A stretch of DNA of 64,000 nucleotides. It comes from Clostridium sp. CAG:1000. Lineage in GTDB: Bacteria; Bacillota_I; Bacilli_A; RF39; UBA660. How positions within the stretch are numbered: the stretch's first letter is position 1; each line of letters begins with the position of its first letter. Shown here in pieces: positions 36,164 through 44,805 of this stretch. The notes below the pieces were generated by a model. It searched no databases, was not told the DNA's origin, and was given only the letters and a program-made list of their open reading frames with translations. The DNA lies in the NCBI GenBank assembly GCA_000436975.1, contig HG000336.1:1-64000 (forward strand). The letters run 5' to 3'. Made by a program: the position numbers and the translations under genes.

Positions 36164-36373
36164 ATGTATTACTATGGATACAATGGCGGATATGCAAATG
36201 GAAATGGAATGTATTATAATAACTATCCAGGATATTATAACAATGGATATGGTTATGGTGCTGCTATAATATTGGTATTATTTATATTATTAGTAATAAT
36301 CTTTGGAGCAGGTTTCTGGAATAATGGTGGATGCAGTAATAACAACACTTGCAATAGTTGTTGTAATAATTAA
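36164..36373 (+). CDS. YjcZ/SscA-like small sporulation protein
   Basis: The 69-residue product is a Tyr/Gly/Asn-rich head (repeats of YNGGY/NGYGYG), a single hydrophobic segment AAIILVLFILLVIIFGAGFW, and a Cys/Asn-rich tail. The GYGYG-plus-VLFILLxII pattern is that of YjcZ-family sporulation proteins. AAGGAGG gives a strong ribosome binding site and a terminator follows at once, so the gene is probably highly expressed on its own. Confidence 0.75.
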   Translation: MYYYGYNGGYANGNGMYYNNYPGYYNNGYGYGAAIILVLFILLVIIFGAGFWNNGGCSNNNTCNSCCNN

Positions 36374-36374
36374 G

Positions 36375-36400
36375 AAAAGAGTTTCCTTTGAAACTCTTTT
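36375..36400. terminator. bidirectional terminator between the YjcZ-like gene and folA
   Basis: AAAAGAGTTTC / GAAACTCTTTT, an 11-bp stem with a 4-base loop, serves both convergent genes. Confidence 0.85.
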
Positions 36401-36878
36401 ATAATGTTTTCTTTTCATATAATACATGCTTATATTTCAAACCATTCTCTTCATTCTCAGAAAGTACTGTTTTAGTCCACACACTCTCATCAAACATAGG
36501 GAAATATACATCAGCATCAAACTCACCATCAACAAGTGTTAAATACATTTTAGTAGCATAATCTATAAACTCACTATATATTTTTGCACCACCAATTATA
36601 AATAATTCTTCAGAAGTATCTTTATAATGTGAAAGTAGACTTTCTATATTATTATATACATCTACTTCTTTTGGAAAGTTATTACTACTAGATATAACAA
36701 CATGTTTCCTATTAGGGAGAAGTCTACCCAATGATTCAAATGTTTTTCTACCCATTATTATAGTATGATTAGTTGTTTTTTCTTTAAAGAACTTTAAATC
36801 CCCTTTCAATGACCAAAGTAGTTTATTATCACGGCCTAATTCTCTATTTTTTCCTATAGCTGCTATTATTGTATACAT
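36399..36878 (-). CDS. folA: dihydrofolate reductase
   Basis: It regenerates tetrahydrofolate consumed by ThyA. The 159-residue protein has IAAIGKNRELGRDNKLLW, the LKFFKEKTTNHTIIMGRKTFESLGR motif and FIIGGAKIYSEF. It ends the tmk - nucleotidase - thyA - folA operon, lying 7 bases after thyA. AGGTGG precedes the ATG. Confidence 0.97.
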   Translation of the reverse strand: MYTIIAAIGKNRELGRDNKLLWSLKGDLKFFKEKTTNHTIIMGRKTFESLGRLLPNRKHVVISSSNNFPKEVDVYNNIESLLSHYKDTSEELFIIGGAKIYSEFIDYATKMYLTLVDGEFDADVYFPMFDESVWTKTVLSENEENGLKYKHVLYEKKTL

Positions 36879-36885
36879 AATCCAC

Positions 36886-37788
36886 CTACTGTGCTATATC
36901 AAATTTGATCTTACCATGATGTTCATAATTAACTACCTTAATGTCTTTAAGTTCACTACTATTATCAAAATCATAAAAATCTTTTACTTCTGGATTTAAC
37001 CAAAGTTTTGGCGCAGGCAAGTCTTCAAGTTCTTCTCCTCTTCTTATTTGTTCTTTAATACCATCAACTTGATTTACATATATATGAGCATCTTTAATAC
37101 TCCAATATAACTTACCAGGTTTAAGACCACATACATGAGCAAGCATATATAAAAGAACTGAATATTGAGTAACATTAAATGGAAGTCCTAAAGGTACATC
37201 ACAACTTCTTTGATGAACCCAAGCATTTAAATGCCCATCTGTAACATCCCATTCACTTGACCACACACATGATGGTAAAACTGCTGTATCTAAGTGTTCA
37301 TTTTGCCATAAACTAATAAGCATACGTCTATCTGTTTTATTATGTTTAAGAGAATTAATAAGTTTATTCATTTGATCATATTCTCTTACTATCCATCCAT
37401 AAGCAGTACCAATAGTGTGAGCCCACTGTTTACCAAAGTCTTTAACTATATCTTTTTTAACTAATTTATCATTTTCATCAGGTACCATTTGAGTTGCTCT
37501 CCACTTACCATCCTCATCTATTTCCCATTCATTCCAAATATTTACATTTCTCTCTTGAAGCCATCTTACGTCATTACTTTGTACTTGATATATCCAAAGC
37601 ATCTCAAGAATAGCTTGTCTATAAAATAATTGCTTAGTTGTTAGAAATGGAAATTCACTTTCTAAATCAAACTCAAAACTATATGCTGGTATCTTAATAG
37701 TATTAATACCAGTTCTATTCTCAACCTCTACTCCCTCATCTAATATTTTCTTACAAAGTTTTAAGTATTCTTTGTCCCATTTTGCCAT
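36886..37788 (-). CDS. thyA: thymidylate synthase
   Basis: ThyA methylates dUMP with methylene-tetrahydrofolate. The 300-residue protein has the N-terminal RTG (ENRTGINTIKIPAYSFEFD), the catalytic Cys in LPSCVWSSEW, QRSCDVPLGLPFNVTQYS and the DAHIYVNQVDGI motif. An insert rich in Lys/Asp lies near residue 115. GGAGG precedes the ATG. The upstream gene ends two bases before it. Confidence 0.97.
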   Translation of the reverse strand: MAKWDKEYLKLCKKILDEGVEVENRTGINTIKIPAYSFEFDLESEFPFLTTKQLFYRQAILEMLWIYQVQSNDVRWLQERNVNIWNEWEIDEDGKWRATQMVPDENDKLVKKDIVKDFGKQWAHTIGTAYGWIVREYDQMNKLINSLKHNKTDRRMLISLWQNEHLDTAVLPSCVWSSEWDVTDGHLNAWVHQRSCDVPLGLPFNVTQYSVLLYMLAHVCGLKPGKLYWSIKDAHIYVNQVDGIKEQIRRGEELEDLPAPKLWLNPEVKDFYDFDNSSELKDIKVVNYEHHGKIKFDIAQ

Positions 37789-37789
37789 C

Positions 37790-38359
37790 TTATACCTCCA
37801 TACTATCTATTAATATTCTTTTTATATCAAGCCAATCTTTGGCTCTTATAATTCCTAATTTTTTAAGTTCTTCATCACTAATACTTTTATTATGATAGGC
37901 AGTATATAATATCTTAATATCTCCACCAGTTAAATTTTCAATTTTATCATCTATAAATATATCACACTTTAATATACTTTTATTACCCACAAATACAAAA
38001 TTCATAGGATTTAAAAACGGAAAATTTTTCATTAAAAAATCGTATTTATTCTTAACAAATATACCACTATCACTAACTATCTCTTTAAAGATAAAAGATG
38101 TCCCAATAAACACTTCATATTTTTCATTAAGTTCTTTTATTACTGAAACTGCATTATCATTAATATGTCCATAATCATATTCATTTTTAGTTAGAAAAAA
38201 TTTAAAAAAATCATCCTTATCTTTAATAATATCTTGTTTATAAAACCCTTCAAAATCTTCATCCTTATAATTAGTTCCTAAATATTCATTTATTATCTCT
38301 GTTAATGTCCCACTTGTAATAGTGTCATCCATATCAATAACAATAGTCTTTTTTCTCAT
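37790..38359 (-). CDS. 5'(3')-deoxyribonucleotidase (NT5C-like, HAD family)
   Basis: The 189-residue protein has the HAD nucleophile motif VIDMDDTITS (DxDxT), a GTSF motif II and the acidic FIDDKIENL motif. The NT5C family dephosphorylates pyrimidine deoxynucleoside monophosphates. The gene's place between tmk and thyA suggests balancing of dTMP/dUMP pools. The ATG overlaps the tmk stop (TAATG). Confidence 0.85.
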   Translation of the reverse strand: MRKKTIVIDMDDTITSGTLTEIINEYLGTNYKDEDFEGFYKQDIIKDKDDFFKFFLTKNEYDYGHINDNAVSVIKELNEKYEVFIGTSFIFKEIVSDSGIFVKNKYDFLMKNFPFLNPMNFVFVGNKSILKCDIFIDDKIENLTGGDIKILYTAYHNKSISDEELKKLGIIRAKDWLDIKRILIDSMEV

Positions 38360-39093
38360 TAAAACCTCGTCATTTTAATTTTATTAGTTTTAATATTTTT
38401 TAACTCACTATCAAGAACATTCTCTATTTCAGAGCTAATACTTTCTATACTACGAATATCATCAACACTATTATATTTTTTAGTTTTCAAACAATTAATA
38501 TATTTCCAATTATATTTTTTAGCAATATAAAGATATGTTTTTTCTGCATTCTTTAAATGCTCAACATTATTTTCATTCCCATCGCCAAACTCTCTATTTT
38601 TTCTAAGTTCTCTAGATGCTTCATAAGGCATATGTAAGAAAAACACTAAATCTGGCCTAGGTAATTCACATAAATCAAATTCTAGTTTTTCAATAAAATC
38701 AAGAATCTTATCAATCTCTTTTTTATTTTTACCCTTTCCTGCTTGATGTCCCATATTAGATGTAGTATATCTATCTAATATTACAATATCATTTTTATTA
38801 ATTTCACTTTCAATCTCATTTAAAAAGTTATATCTCCTGTCAGCTGCATAATATAAACTACTAACAAGCGGATCCACATTCGCAGCTGTCTCTTCAAACA
38901 CAGACTTTCCCATCTCTGGTTTACCTAAGTATGAGGCACCTACTATCTTACCAGTAGCTGATTTATATACAGGAAAAGAATACCTTTTAACTTTAAGTCC
39001 TTTATTAACTAAATACTTTTCAATATTTTTACTTTGTGTTTCTTTACCAGAACCATCTGTTCCCTCAATAACTATTATTTTTGCTCTTTTCAT
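38359..39093 (-). CDS. tmk: thymidylate kinase-like protein
   Basis: dTMP kinase phosphorylates dTMP to dTDP. The P-loop reads EGTDGSGKETQ, with Glu where most have Thr after GK. The DR(Y) motif LDRYTTSNMGHQ, and the LID region LRKNREFGDG follow. At 244 residues it is longer than usual (about 210), owing to an insert (GKIVGASYLGKPEMG...) and a charged tail. The Ser/Thr side chain that helps bind Mg at the GK(S/T) position is replaced, so the substrate could differ slightly. It heads the thymidylate operon. Confidence 0.88.
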   Translation of the reverse strand: MKRAKIIVIEGTDGSGKETQSKNIEKYLVNKGLKVKRYSFPVYKSATGKIVGASYLGKPEMGKSVFEETAANVDPLVSSLYYAADRRYNFLNEIESEINKNDIVILDRYTTSNMGHQAGKGKNKKEIDKILDFIEKLEFDLCELPRPDLVFFLHMPYEASRELRKNREFGDGNENNVEHLKNAEKTYLYIAKKYNWKYINCLKTKKYNSVDDIRSIESISSEIENVLDSELKNIKTNKIKMTRF

Positions 39094-39425
39094 AATCCCA
39101 CCCTACTATCTTAATACTAACTTAATTTTACCATAAGATTATTATTTTTGAACATTAATTTTATTTTAATGTAAATTAAAAAAGCAAATCCAATAGGAAA
39201 TGCTTGATTAATCTTTATTTAACACTATTAGTTGTAAATTTAATTTTCTGGGTAGTTTTTTACAGATAATCTAAAATATAAATTATTATTCATTCCATTC
39301 AATTCGTTTAGTTCTAACTTCCATTTAGAACACGCTCATTATTATCTTCTCAATCTTTTTGATTAATCGGTTAAACATTTTTTTATATTTTTTACAAATC
39401 TTTCAACTATCTATCTTTCAATTTA
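39094..39425. other. gap without intact gene upstream of tmk
   Basis: About 330 A/T-rich bases. On the minus strand AAGCATTTCC/GGATTTGCTT (39180-39206) forms an imperfect stem followed by T6 and may end transcription from the DUF6273 remnant. TTCAAA-16-TAAAAT near 39125-39152 could be the tmk promoter. Short broken peptides suggest decayed coding DNA that I cannot identify. Confidence 0.4.
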
Positions 39426-39962
39426 TTACCCAATTCGAAAAGCTGGAGAAACACCGGATGAATAATCAGCATTAGCGTCACTCATGGCACCATTATCCCA
39501 CGAATAGTAGAAAACGAAATCAAAATCAGAACTAGCACTACGTAGCCACCATTCTGCAGCAGTTCCTGTACTATCCTTTTTTATTGCAGCAGCATAACTA
39601 CTTGTAGTAACTCCTTTACTATTATAATAATCTAACTGTCTTGTTTTATCTCTTGCCGCATCAGCATGATCCCCATCTTTCCATACTTCTGCAGTTGCTA
39701 ACAAGTATAACTTATCTATTGATATATGATTTTCTGAATCAAGCTCTCCATGCCCTGATATTGTTTTAGTAGTGATGATTATACTTTTTAATTCATTTGG
39801 TAGTGAATTATAAATATCATTATTTATAAATGTTTTCATTTGACTTTTTGGCCATCCACCTTCATTAGTTACTGTTGGATTTATATTATGTGTAGTTATT
39901 ATATCAGTAAACTCTACTACAAATCCACATTTATTTTTATTTAAATTTATGTTATAATTCAT
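39426..39962 (-). pseudogene. 5'-truncated DUF6273-like repeat copy next to tRNA-Lys
   Basis: The 178-codon open frame starts at an ATG lacking a ribosome binding site. From CGFVVEFTDIITTHNINP to the end it matches the DUF6273 part at 52.1 kb: GGWPKSQMKTFINNDIYNSLP, SGHGELD, KLYLLATAEVW, TRQLDYYNSKGVTTSSYAAAIKK, then WWLRSASSD...GVSPAFRIG. Homology stops abruptly at base 39930, leaving 42 bases of unrelated sequence before tRNA-Lys; the SipW-type secretion signal and first domain are absent. It shares a 48-base identical tract (39883-39930) with 52634-52681. It is most probably a dead or silent donor copy. Confidence 0.75.
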
Positions 39963-39971
39963 ATGTTATGT

Positions 39972-40047
39972 GGACCACTAGCTCAGTTGGTAGAGCAACT
40001 GACTCTTAATCAGTGGGTCTAGGGTTCGAGTCCCTAGTGGTCCACCA
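39972..40047 (+). tRNA. tRNA-Lys (anticodon CTT)
   Basis: The 76-base cloverleaf is complete. The acceptor stem is GGACCAC/GTGGTCC, the D arm GCTC...GAGC, the anticodon stem ACTGA/TCAGT with loop CTCTTAA (anticodon CTT), and the T arm TAGGG-TTCGAGT-CCCTA. It has discriminator A and an encoded CCA. Confidence 0.97.
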
Positions 40048-40058
40048 ATATGATAATG

Positions 40059-40074
40059 ACTCGCAATTGCGAGT
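40059..40074 (+). terminator. terminator of tRNA-Lys
   Basis: ACTCGCAATTGCGAGT is a self-complementary 16-mer followed by TTTATTTTAT, 11 bases after the tRNA. Confidence 0.8.
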
Positions 40075-40101
40075 TTTATTTTATAAAAAGGAAGTGTATT
40101 T

Positions 40102-40710
40102 ATGGAAAAAAGAAATATTATAATCACCTATATTTTATTACTATTTATAATAGCAATATTACTTATAATGGTATTTTATTACAAAGGAAAAGCAAGTAAA
40201 ACATGTCCTAAATGTGAAGTTAATAATGCAACTACTATAAATAATAATCAAAATAACAATATAAAAAAAGAAGATAATAAAGAAGATATTATAAGTACAG
40301 GTAAAACTCTATGGAATAATACTTATAATTTATATTGGAATTTTATGAAAAATATGAAAATTACTGAAATAAGCCTTGGTAAAAATAAAATAAATAATAT
40401 GAAAGACTTTAATTTTTCAAGTCTTACAAGTAATGCTTTAAATGAAATGTATAGCTCCTTAGGAGTTAAAAATGATAATGGAACTTATTATATAGAATCA
40501 ATAAGAACTAATGGAGATATTACTTATATGATAAGTGAAATAACATTAAAAGAAAATAAAAATAATAAAATAATATACAACGTTGAATCAAAATATTGCG
40601 CTAGTGGTGATAAAAGTAACTGTAAAGATATTGCTAGTGTAAACAATGACTTTATATTAATAAAAGAAAACAATAACTATAAAGTTGATTCATTTATATT
40701 ACCAGACTAA
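40102..40710 (+). CDS. membrane-anchored extracytoplasmic protein, unknown
   Basis: I do not recognise the family. The 202-residue product has one membrane helix (about residues 7-28), then CPKC, an Asn/Asp-rich linker (about 45-65), and a domain with a repeated ILK-type beta pattern and a Cys pair (KYCASGDKSNCKD) that could form a disulfide outside the cell. GGAAGTG lies before the ATG. A terminator follows directly. Confidence 0.75.
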   Translation: MEKRNIIITYILLLFIIAILLIMVFYYKGKASKTCPKCEVNNATTINNNQNNNIKKEDNKEDIISTGKTLWNNTYNLYWNFMKNMKITEISLGKNKINNMKDFNFSSLTSNALNEMYSSLGVKNDNGTYYIESIRTNGDITYMISEITLKENKNNKIIYNVESKYCASGDKSNCKDIASVNNDFILIKENNNYKVDSFILPD

Positions 40711-40734
40711 AAAAGAAGCTTAAAAGCTTCTTTT
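40711..40734. terminator. bidirectional terminator
   Basis: AAAAGAAGCTT / AAGCTTCTTTT, an 11-bp stem with a 2-base loop, between the unknown membrane-anchored gene and the convergent DUF4044-like gene. Confidence 0.85.
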
Positions 40735-40844
40735 TAACTGAATATCACAGAAAATGCTATTGTAAAGATATAACCAAACATTACAACAAGCATTACCCAT
40801 GCAAATATTTTTTTCCATATGTTTTTAGTTTTCTTTTTTGCCAT
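40734..40844 (-). CDS. DUF4044-like tiny membrane protein
   Basis: A 36-residue frame reads MAKKKTKNIWKKIFAWVMLVVM and continues as one membrane helix to the end. Basic N-terminus plus a single helix and this length match the DUF4044 family of Firmicutes. GAGGT precedes the ATG and the stop lies within a terminator. Function is unknown. Confidence 0.75.
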   Translation of the reverse strand: MAKKKTKNIWKKIFAWVMLVVMFGYIFTIAFSVIFS

Positions 40845-40909
40845 TTTTATACCTCAATAAAATTATAATATAAATAGAATAAAAAATAAAGTTTTTAATA
40901 TAATTTAGT

Positions 40910-41497
40910 ATGAAAATTATAAAAAAAAAATTGTTTAAATCATTATTAGTATCTTTTATTATAGGTATATTTATAGGAATAATTTGTTTTATATTATTAT
41001 CATCAAAAGAAAAAATATCGCTATCTAATAATCTCACTAACTATATTAATTTAATACATGATGGTAATTTTAAATACTTTCCATCACTTATTAAATCATT
41101 TATATCTAACTACAAATATCTTGTATTAATATGGATATTTGGTATTATATTTTTTTGTTCTTTATTAATACCATTTATAATTATTTATAGGGGAATATTA
41201 TTAGGTTTTACTATTTCTAGCATAATATATGTATTTCATATAAAAGGGCTTTTATATAGCTTAATAATGATGATTCCCAGCGCTATTATAAATGAATTTA
41301 TTTTTATATTAATTAGTTATTATAGTATAACATTTTCAACTAAATGCTTTAATGTAATAAAAAAAGATAAAACTATTAATTTAAGACAATTTATTAAAAA
41401 TTATTTTTATATATTTTTGGTATTATCATCTTGCATATTACTTTCAAGCGTATATGAAATATATATAGGTTCAAATATTATTAAATTTGTAGTATAA
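40910..41497 (+). CDS. spoIIM: SpoIIM-like membrane protein
   Basis: SpoIIM is part of the DMP complex that degrades septal peptidoglycan during engulfment. The 195-residue protein has about five membrane segments and the family core PFIIIYRGILLGFTISSIIYVFHIKGLLYSLIMMIPSAIINEF. No SpoIID or SpoIIP is adjacent. No clear ribosome binding site precedes the ATG. SpoIIM-like DUF95 proteins also exist outside sporulation, but other spore genes here favour SpoIIM. Confidence 0.8.
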   Translation: MKIIKKKLFKSLLVSFIIGIFIGIICFILLSSKEKISLSNNLTNYINLIHDGNFKYFPSLIKSFISNYKYLVLIWIFGIIFFCSLLIPFIIIYRGILLGFTISSIIYVFHIKGLLYSLIMMIPSAIINEFIFILISYYSITFSTKCFNVIKKDKTINLRQFIKNYFYIFLVLSSCILLSSVYEIYIGSNIIKFVV

Positions 41498-41521
41498 TAC
41501 TTACGAAAGGAAAGAAGTATT

Positions 41522-42616
41522 ATGAGAGTAGTAGTAGGTATGAGTGGTGGAGTAGACTCAGCAGTATCAGCATATTTATTAAAAAAAGAAGGTTATGATG
41601 TTGTTGGTCTTTTTATGAAAAATTGGGACTCAAATATTAATAATGATAAAGAAGGTATAACAGATGGTGTGTGTCCTCAAGAACTTGATTTTAGAGATGC
41701 TAAAGCTGTATGTGATGAATTATGTATACCATTATATAGAGTGGACTTTATAAAAGAATATTGGGATGATGTATTTAAATATTTTTTAAGTGAGCTTGAA
41801 AAAGGCAGAACGCCAAACCCAGATATTATGTGTAATAAATATATAAAGTTCGATTTATTTAAAAAAGAAGCAAAGAAATTAGGTGCTGATAAAATAGCCA
41901 CTGGTCATTATGCTCGTATAGAAGGAAATAGACTTTTAAGAGGAGTAGATAATAATAAGGATCAAACATACTTCTTATCCCAAGTATCATCTGAGCAATT
42001 AAAAGATGTATTGTTTCCAGTAGGTGGACTTACTAAACCAGAAGTTAGAAAAATAGCAGAAGAAAATAATATACCAGTTGCAAAAAAGAAGGATTCTACT
42101 GGAATTTGTTTTATTGGTGAAAGACATTATCAAGAATTTATTGCCAATTATTTAAAAGGGAAAAAAGGGGATATTATTGATGTTGAAACAGGAAAGAAAG
42201 TTGGTACACACAAAGGTCTTATGAATTATACAATTGGTCAAAGAAGAAATGTAGGACTTTCAGGTGATGAAAAAAGACATTACGTTTGTGGTAAAGACTC
42301 TAAAAATAATATTCTTTATATTGCATATGGAGATGATTCAAAATATTTATTATCTGATGAAGCTATTATAGAAGATATGAACTATATTTCTGATAAACAC
42401 CCTGTATTTGCTACTGCTAAATTTAGATATAGAAGTGAAGATGTACCAGTAACAATAGAGTACTTAGAAAACAATCAAATAAGAGTTAAATATGATAATG
42501 TAAAAGCTGTTACTCCAGGACAAGCATGTGTTATTTATTTAGGTGAACAATGCTTAATGGGTGGAATTATAAAACAAGTATTTAAAGATGGAAAAGATAT
42601 TTGGTATTTAAAATAG
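41522..42616 (+). CDS. mnmA: tRNA-specific 2-thiouridylase
   Basis: MnmA thiolates U34 of tRNA-Lys, Glu and Gln. The 364-residue protein has the P-loop GMSGGVDSAVSA, the first catalytic Cys in NPDIMCNKYIKF, the second in STGICFIGERHYQEF, GHYAR and the C-terminal TPGQACVIY. GAAAGGAAAG lies before the ATG. Confidence 0.97.
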   Translation: MRVVVGMSGGVDSAVSAYLLKKEGYDVVGLFMKNWDSNINNDKEGITDGVCPQELDFRDAKAVCDELCIPLYRVDFIKEYWDDVFKYFLSELEKGRTPNPDIMCNKYIKFDLFKKEAKKLGADKIATGHYARIEGNRLLRGVDNNKDQTYFLSQVSSEQLKDVLFPVGGLTKPEVRKIAEENNIPVAKKKDSTGICFIGERHYQEFIANYLKGKKGDIIDVETGKKVGTHKGLMNYTIGQRRNVGLSGDEKRHYVCGKDSKNNILYIAYGDDSKYLLSDEAIIEDMNYISDKHPVFATAKFRYRSEDVPVTIEYLENNQIRVKYDNVKAVTPGQACVIYLGEQCLMGGIIKQVFKDGKDIWYLK

Positions 42617-42640
42617 AAAATATTAATTTATTATAAGCAT

Positions 42641-42686
42641 AAGTTGTAACCCTATGATACTTTATCTAGACTACAACTTTTTTAAT
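42641..42686 (+). terminator. terminator of mnmA
   Basis: AAGTTGTA pairs with TACAACTT across a 23-base loop with further pairing, followed by seven T. Confidence 0.6.
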
Positions 42687-42706
42687 TGTTTTTTAATGTT
42701 TATATA

Positions 42707-42736
42707 TTGACAACCTAGTGTAAAGTGTTATACAAT
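42707..42736 (+). promoter_or_regulatory. promoter of the HTH-protein gene
   Basis: A perfect TTGACA (42707-42712) is followed by TATACAAT: TATACA at a 16-base spacing or TACAAT at 18. It lies about 30 bases before the start codon. Confidence 0.7.
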
Positions 42737-42765
42737 TAACATAGTGAGAATAGGAGAAATGATGT

Positions 42766-43533
42766 ATGAAAGAATTGAATGAACTATTAGGTCAAATTGG
42801 TATATCTAAAGTTAAACTAGCTAAATATTTAGGTGTATCTAGACAAATGATATATAATTATTTAGAACTTGATTCTTTGAGTAAATGGCCTCAAGAGAAA
42901 AGATTGTTATTATTAAAACTACTTGATATAGAGAATGGTAGTGATAAAGAAATAAAAAAAATCAAAGTAAATAGTGAATACTTAGAAAGTGTAGAGGCAA
43001 GACTAAATCAAACAGTTAAAGATTTAAATAGCCAAAACTTTAATTATAAAAATCTAACTAAAGATGAACAAGAATTATTAAATGATATGATATTCTTAAT
43101 AAGAGAAAAGTTTACTGAAGAAAAAACGAAAGATACATATTTTACATTCTTATATTTGTATCATATATTACAATCAATTGATAATGTTCCAGAGATTAAA
43201 TATTTATTTGCATACTTATCTAAAAAGACTGGATTTACTAATCCAATGGAATTTAAATTTGATGAGACTAGACAATTTATTTTAGAAAGTATTATATTTA
43301 CTGCATTTAACTTATATAATAATGGTGGTGCTTCTAAATCAAAATTAGTTGAATCTCATAATAGATTTGTACAAGAAATTGAAAATGACAAAGAAGAAAA
43401 ATTGAGTCGTACTCAACAATTAAATACAGTTAAATTTCAAGCATTAAAAGAATTAGGTTATACTGAAATAACTAGAGATAATGCTTCTGAAGTATTAAAT
43501 AGAATGGCTGAAATTGAGTCTAGAAAAGTTTAA
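42766..43533 (+). CDS. helix-turn-helix protein of unknown role
   Basis: The 255-residue protein starts with a Cro/XRE-type helix-turn-helix (about residues 10-40: GISKVKLAKYLGVSRQMIYNYL), then a helical body (about 65-250) with no family I recognise, ending charged. It is therefore probably a DNA-binding regulator with a helical sensor or oligomerisation domain. It is a single-gene unit with a near-consensus promoter and AGGAG, so it should be well expressed. No adjacent obvious target. Confidence 0.75.
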   Translation: MKELNELLGQIGISKVKLAKYLGVSRQMIYNYLELDSLSKWPQEKRLLLLKLLDIENGSDKEIKKIKVNSEYLESVEARLNQTVKDLNSQNFNYKNLTKDEQELLNDMIFLIREKFTEEKTKDTYFTFLYLYHILQSIDNVPEIKYLFAYLSKKTGFTNPMEFKFDETRQFILESIIFTAFNLYNNGGASKSKLVESHNRFVQEIENDKEEKLSRTQQLNTVKFQALKELGYTEITRDNASEVLNRMAEIESRKV

Positions 43534-43841
43534 TTTAAGTAAATTTTATAACTGCCAATAACATATATTATGTTAACTTGTGTATAAAATTAATATTAAA
43601 ATATCAATAAATGGACATTAATATATGACCGTTTTTGATTGCTTTTATTATATAAAATACTCTATCAATTATAAAACTAAATATAATTAAATAAATATGA
43701 TTTTTTAAAAAATTGATTTTATAAAGAATACTTATTAACGTTATAACTGTATTTGTATACAACGTATAATATTTATGAATCATTCTCAGCACTTTTTTAT
43801 TTATTAGATGAATAACTATTCATCTCGATTTCTCATATTTA
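43534..43841. other. gap with a 20-base palindrome
   Basis: Very A/T-rich and without a credible gene. At 43806-43825 AGATGAATA-AC-TATTCATCT is a perfect 9-bp inverted repeat, 17 bases after the ZIP transporter stop. It has no T-run, so it is either a weak terminator or a protein-binding site. Confidence 0.5.
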
Positions 43842-44579
43842 CTATATTATTTTCATAGATATTATAAATAACACTGTTGCTAAGAAAAAGCCTATAATCA
43901 TATGTTTATTATCTCTATAATTTTTAACTTCCCTTAAAATATCATTTAATGAAAGACTTATCATTAAACCAGCAACAAATATTAATACAAATGCAAGGAA
44001 AATATCATTGATAAAGTTCTTTAATAAAACATATGCAAGTAAAGCCCCTACTGGCTCAGATAATCCGGAAAGTAGGGTATATAAACATGTTTTTTTCTTC
44101 CCCACTCCACTATAATAAAGTGGGATAGAGATAGCTATTCCTTCTGGAATATTATGCAACATTATAGCAAGACATAATTTTAAACCAAGATGAATATTTG
44201 TATATGCTCCCATAAATACAGCAATACCTTCAGGAAAGTTATGAAACATTAATGAAATCATACTAAGTACCCCTATTTTATATAAGGATGAATTATTATT
44301 AGTTTTAATCCTATTATTTATTTTTTCTATACTTAAATATCCTAATAAAAATGTAAGTATGATTAACAGTAATCCATACCCCACTCCATAATTATTAATT
44401 AATTTCATAGAAGAATCAGGTAACAAATCAAATACTGATATTAATGTCATTATAGCAAGTGAAAATGATAAGGAAATAACAATTAAACGATTTATCTTTT
44501 TATATTTAAAAAATATTAATATACTCCCAATAACAGTAGAAACTCCAGCAATTAAAGATAATAATAATGGTATTTTCAT
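43842..44579 (-). CDS. zupT: ZIP-family metal transporter (ZupT-like)
   Basis: The 245-residue protein has about eight membrane helices with the two metal-site motifs MFHNFPEGIAVF and MLHNIPEGIAISIPLYY and a following GLSEPVGALL. ZIP proteins import zinc and other divalent metals. No Zur box was recognised upstream. Confidence 0.92.
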   Translation of the reverse strand: MKIPLLLSLIAGVSTVIGSILIFFKYKKINRLIVISLSFSLAIMTLISVFDLLPDSSMKLINNYGVGYGLLLIILTFLLGYLSIEKINNRIKTNNNSSLYKIGVLSMISLMFHNFPEGIAVFMGAYTNIHLGLKLCLAIMLHNIPEGIAISIPLYYSGVGKKKTCLYTLLSGLSEPVGALLAYVLLKNFINDIFLAFVLIFVAGLMISLSLNDILREVKNYRDNKHMIIGFFLATVLFIISMKII

Positions 44580-44682
44580 ATTATATTTTATTCATGATAA
44601 TTATAAGTAGACCAATAATTACCAATTTAAAAATACATTATATTGCCATATTAATACATAATAATATTAGGTGGTGATTATA

Positions 44683-44799
44683 ATGGCAAATGCAAGAAAT
44701 AATGCTAGAAGCAATGCTAGAAAAAATTCATGCAAAGCAAAAAGTAATGCTAGAAGCAATTCTAGATCAAGAAGTACTTCAAATTCAAGAAGTCGTTAA
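44683..44799 (+). CDS. tiny Arg/Asn/Ser-rich basic protein
   Basis: The 38-residue frame begins MANARNNARSNARKNSCKAK and ends in repeated NSRS/SRSR. It has about nine Arg, three Lys, no acidic residue, and an imperfect ARSN/ARNN repeat. AGGTGG lies before the ATG and a strong terminator follows, so it looks like a real small gene. Such protamine-like composition suggests nucleic-acid binding, for instance in the spore core, but it does not match the classical alpha/beta or gamma SASP motifs I know. Function is unknown. Confidence 0.7.
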   Translation: MANARNNARSNARKNSCKAKSNARSNSRSRSTSNSRSR

Positions 44800-44805
44800 T
44801 ATATA

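Noticed and set aside
43604..43792. 62-codon minus-strand frame in the gap after the HTH gene
   Set aside because: No ribosome binding site and random hydrophobic composition; no family seen.
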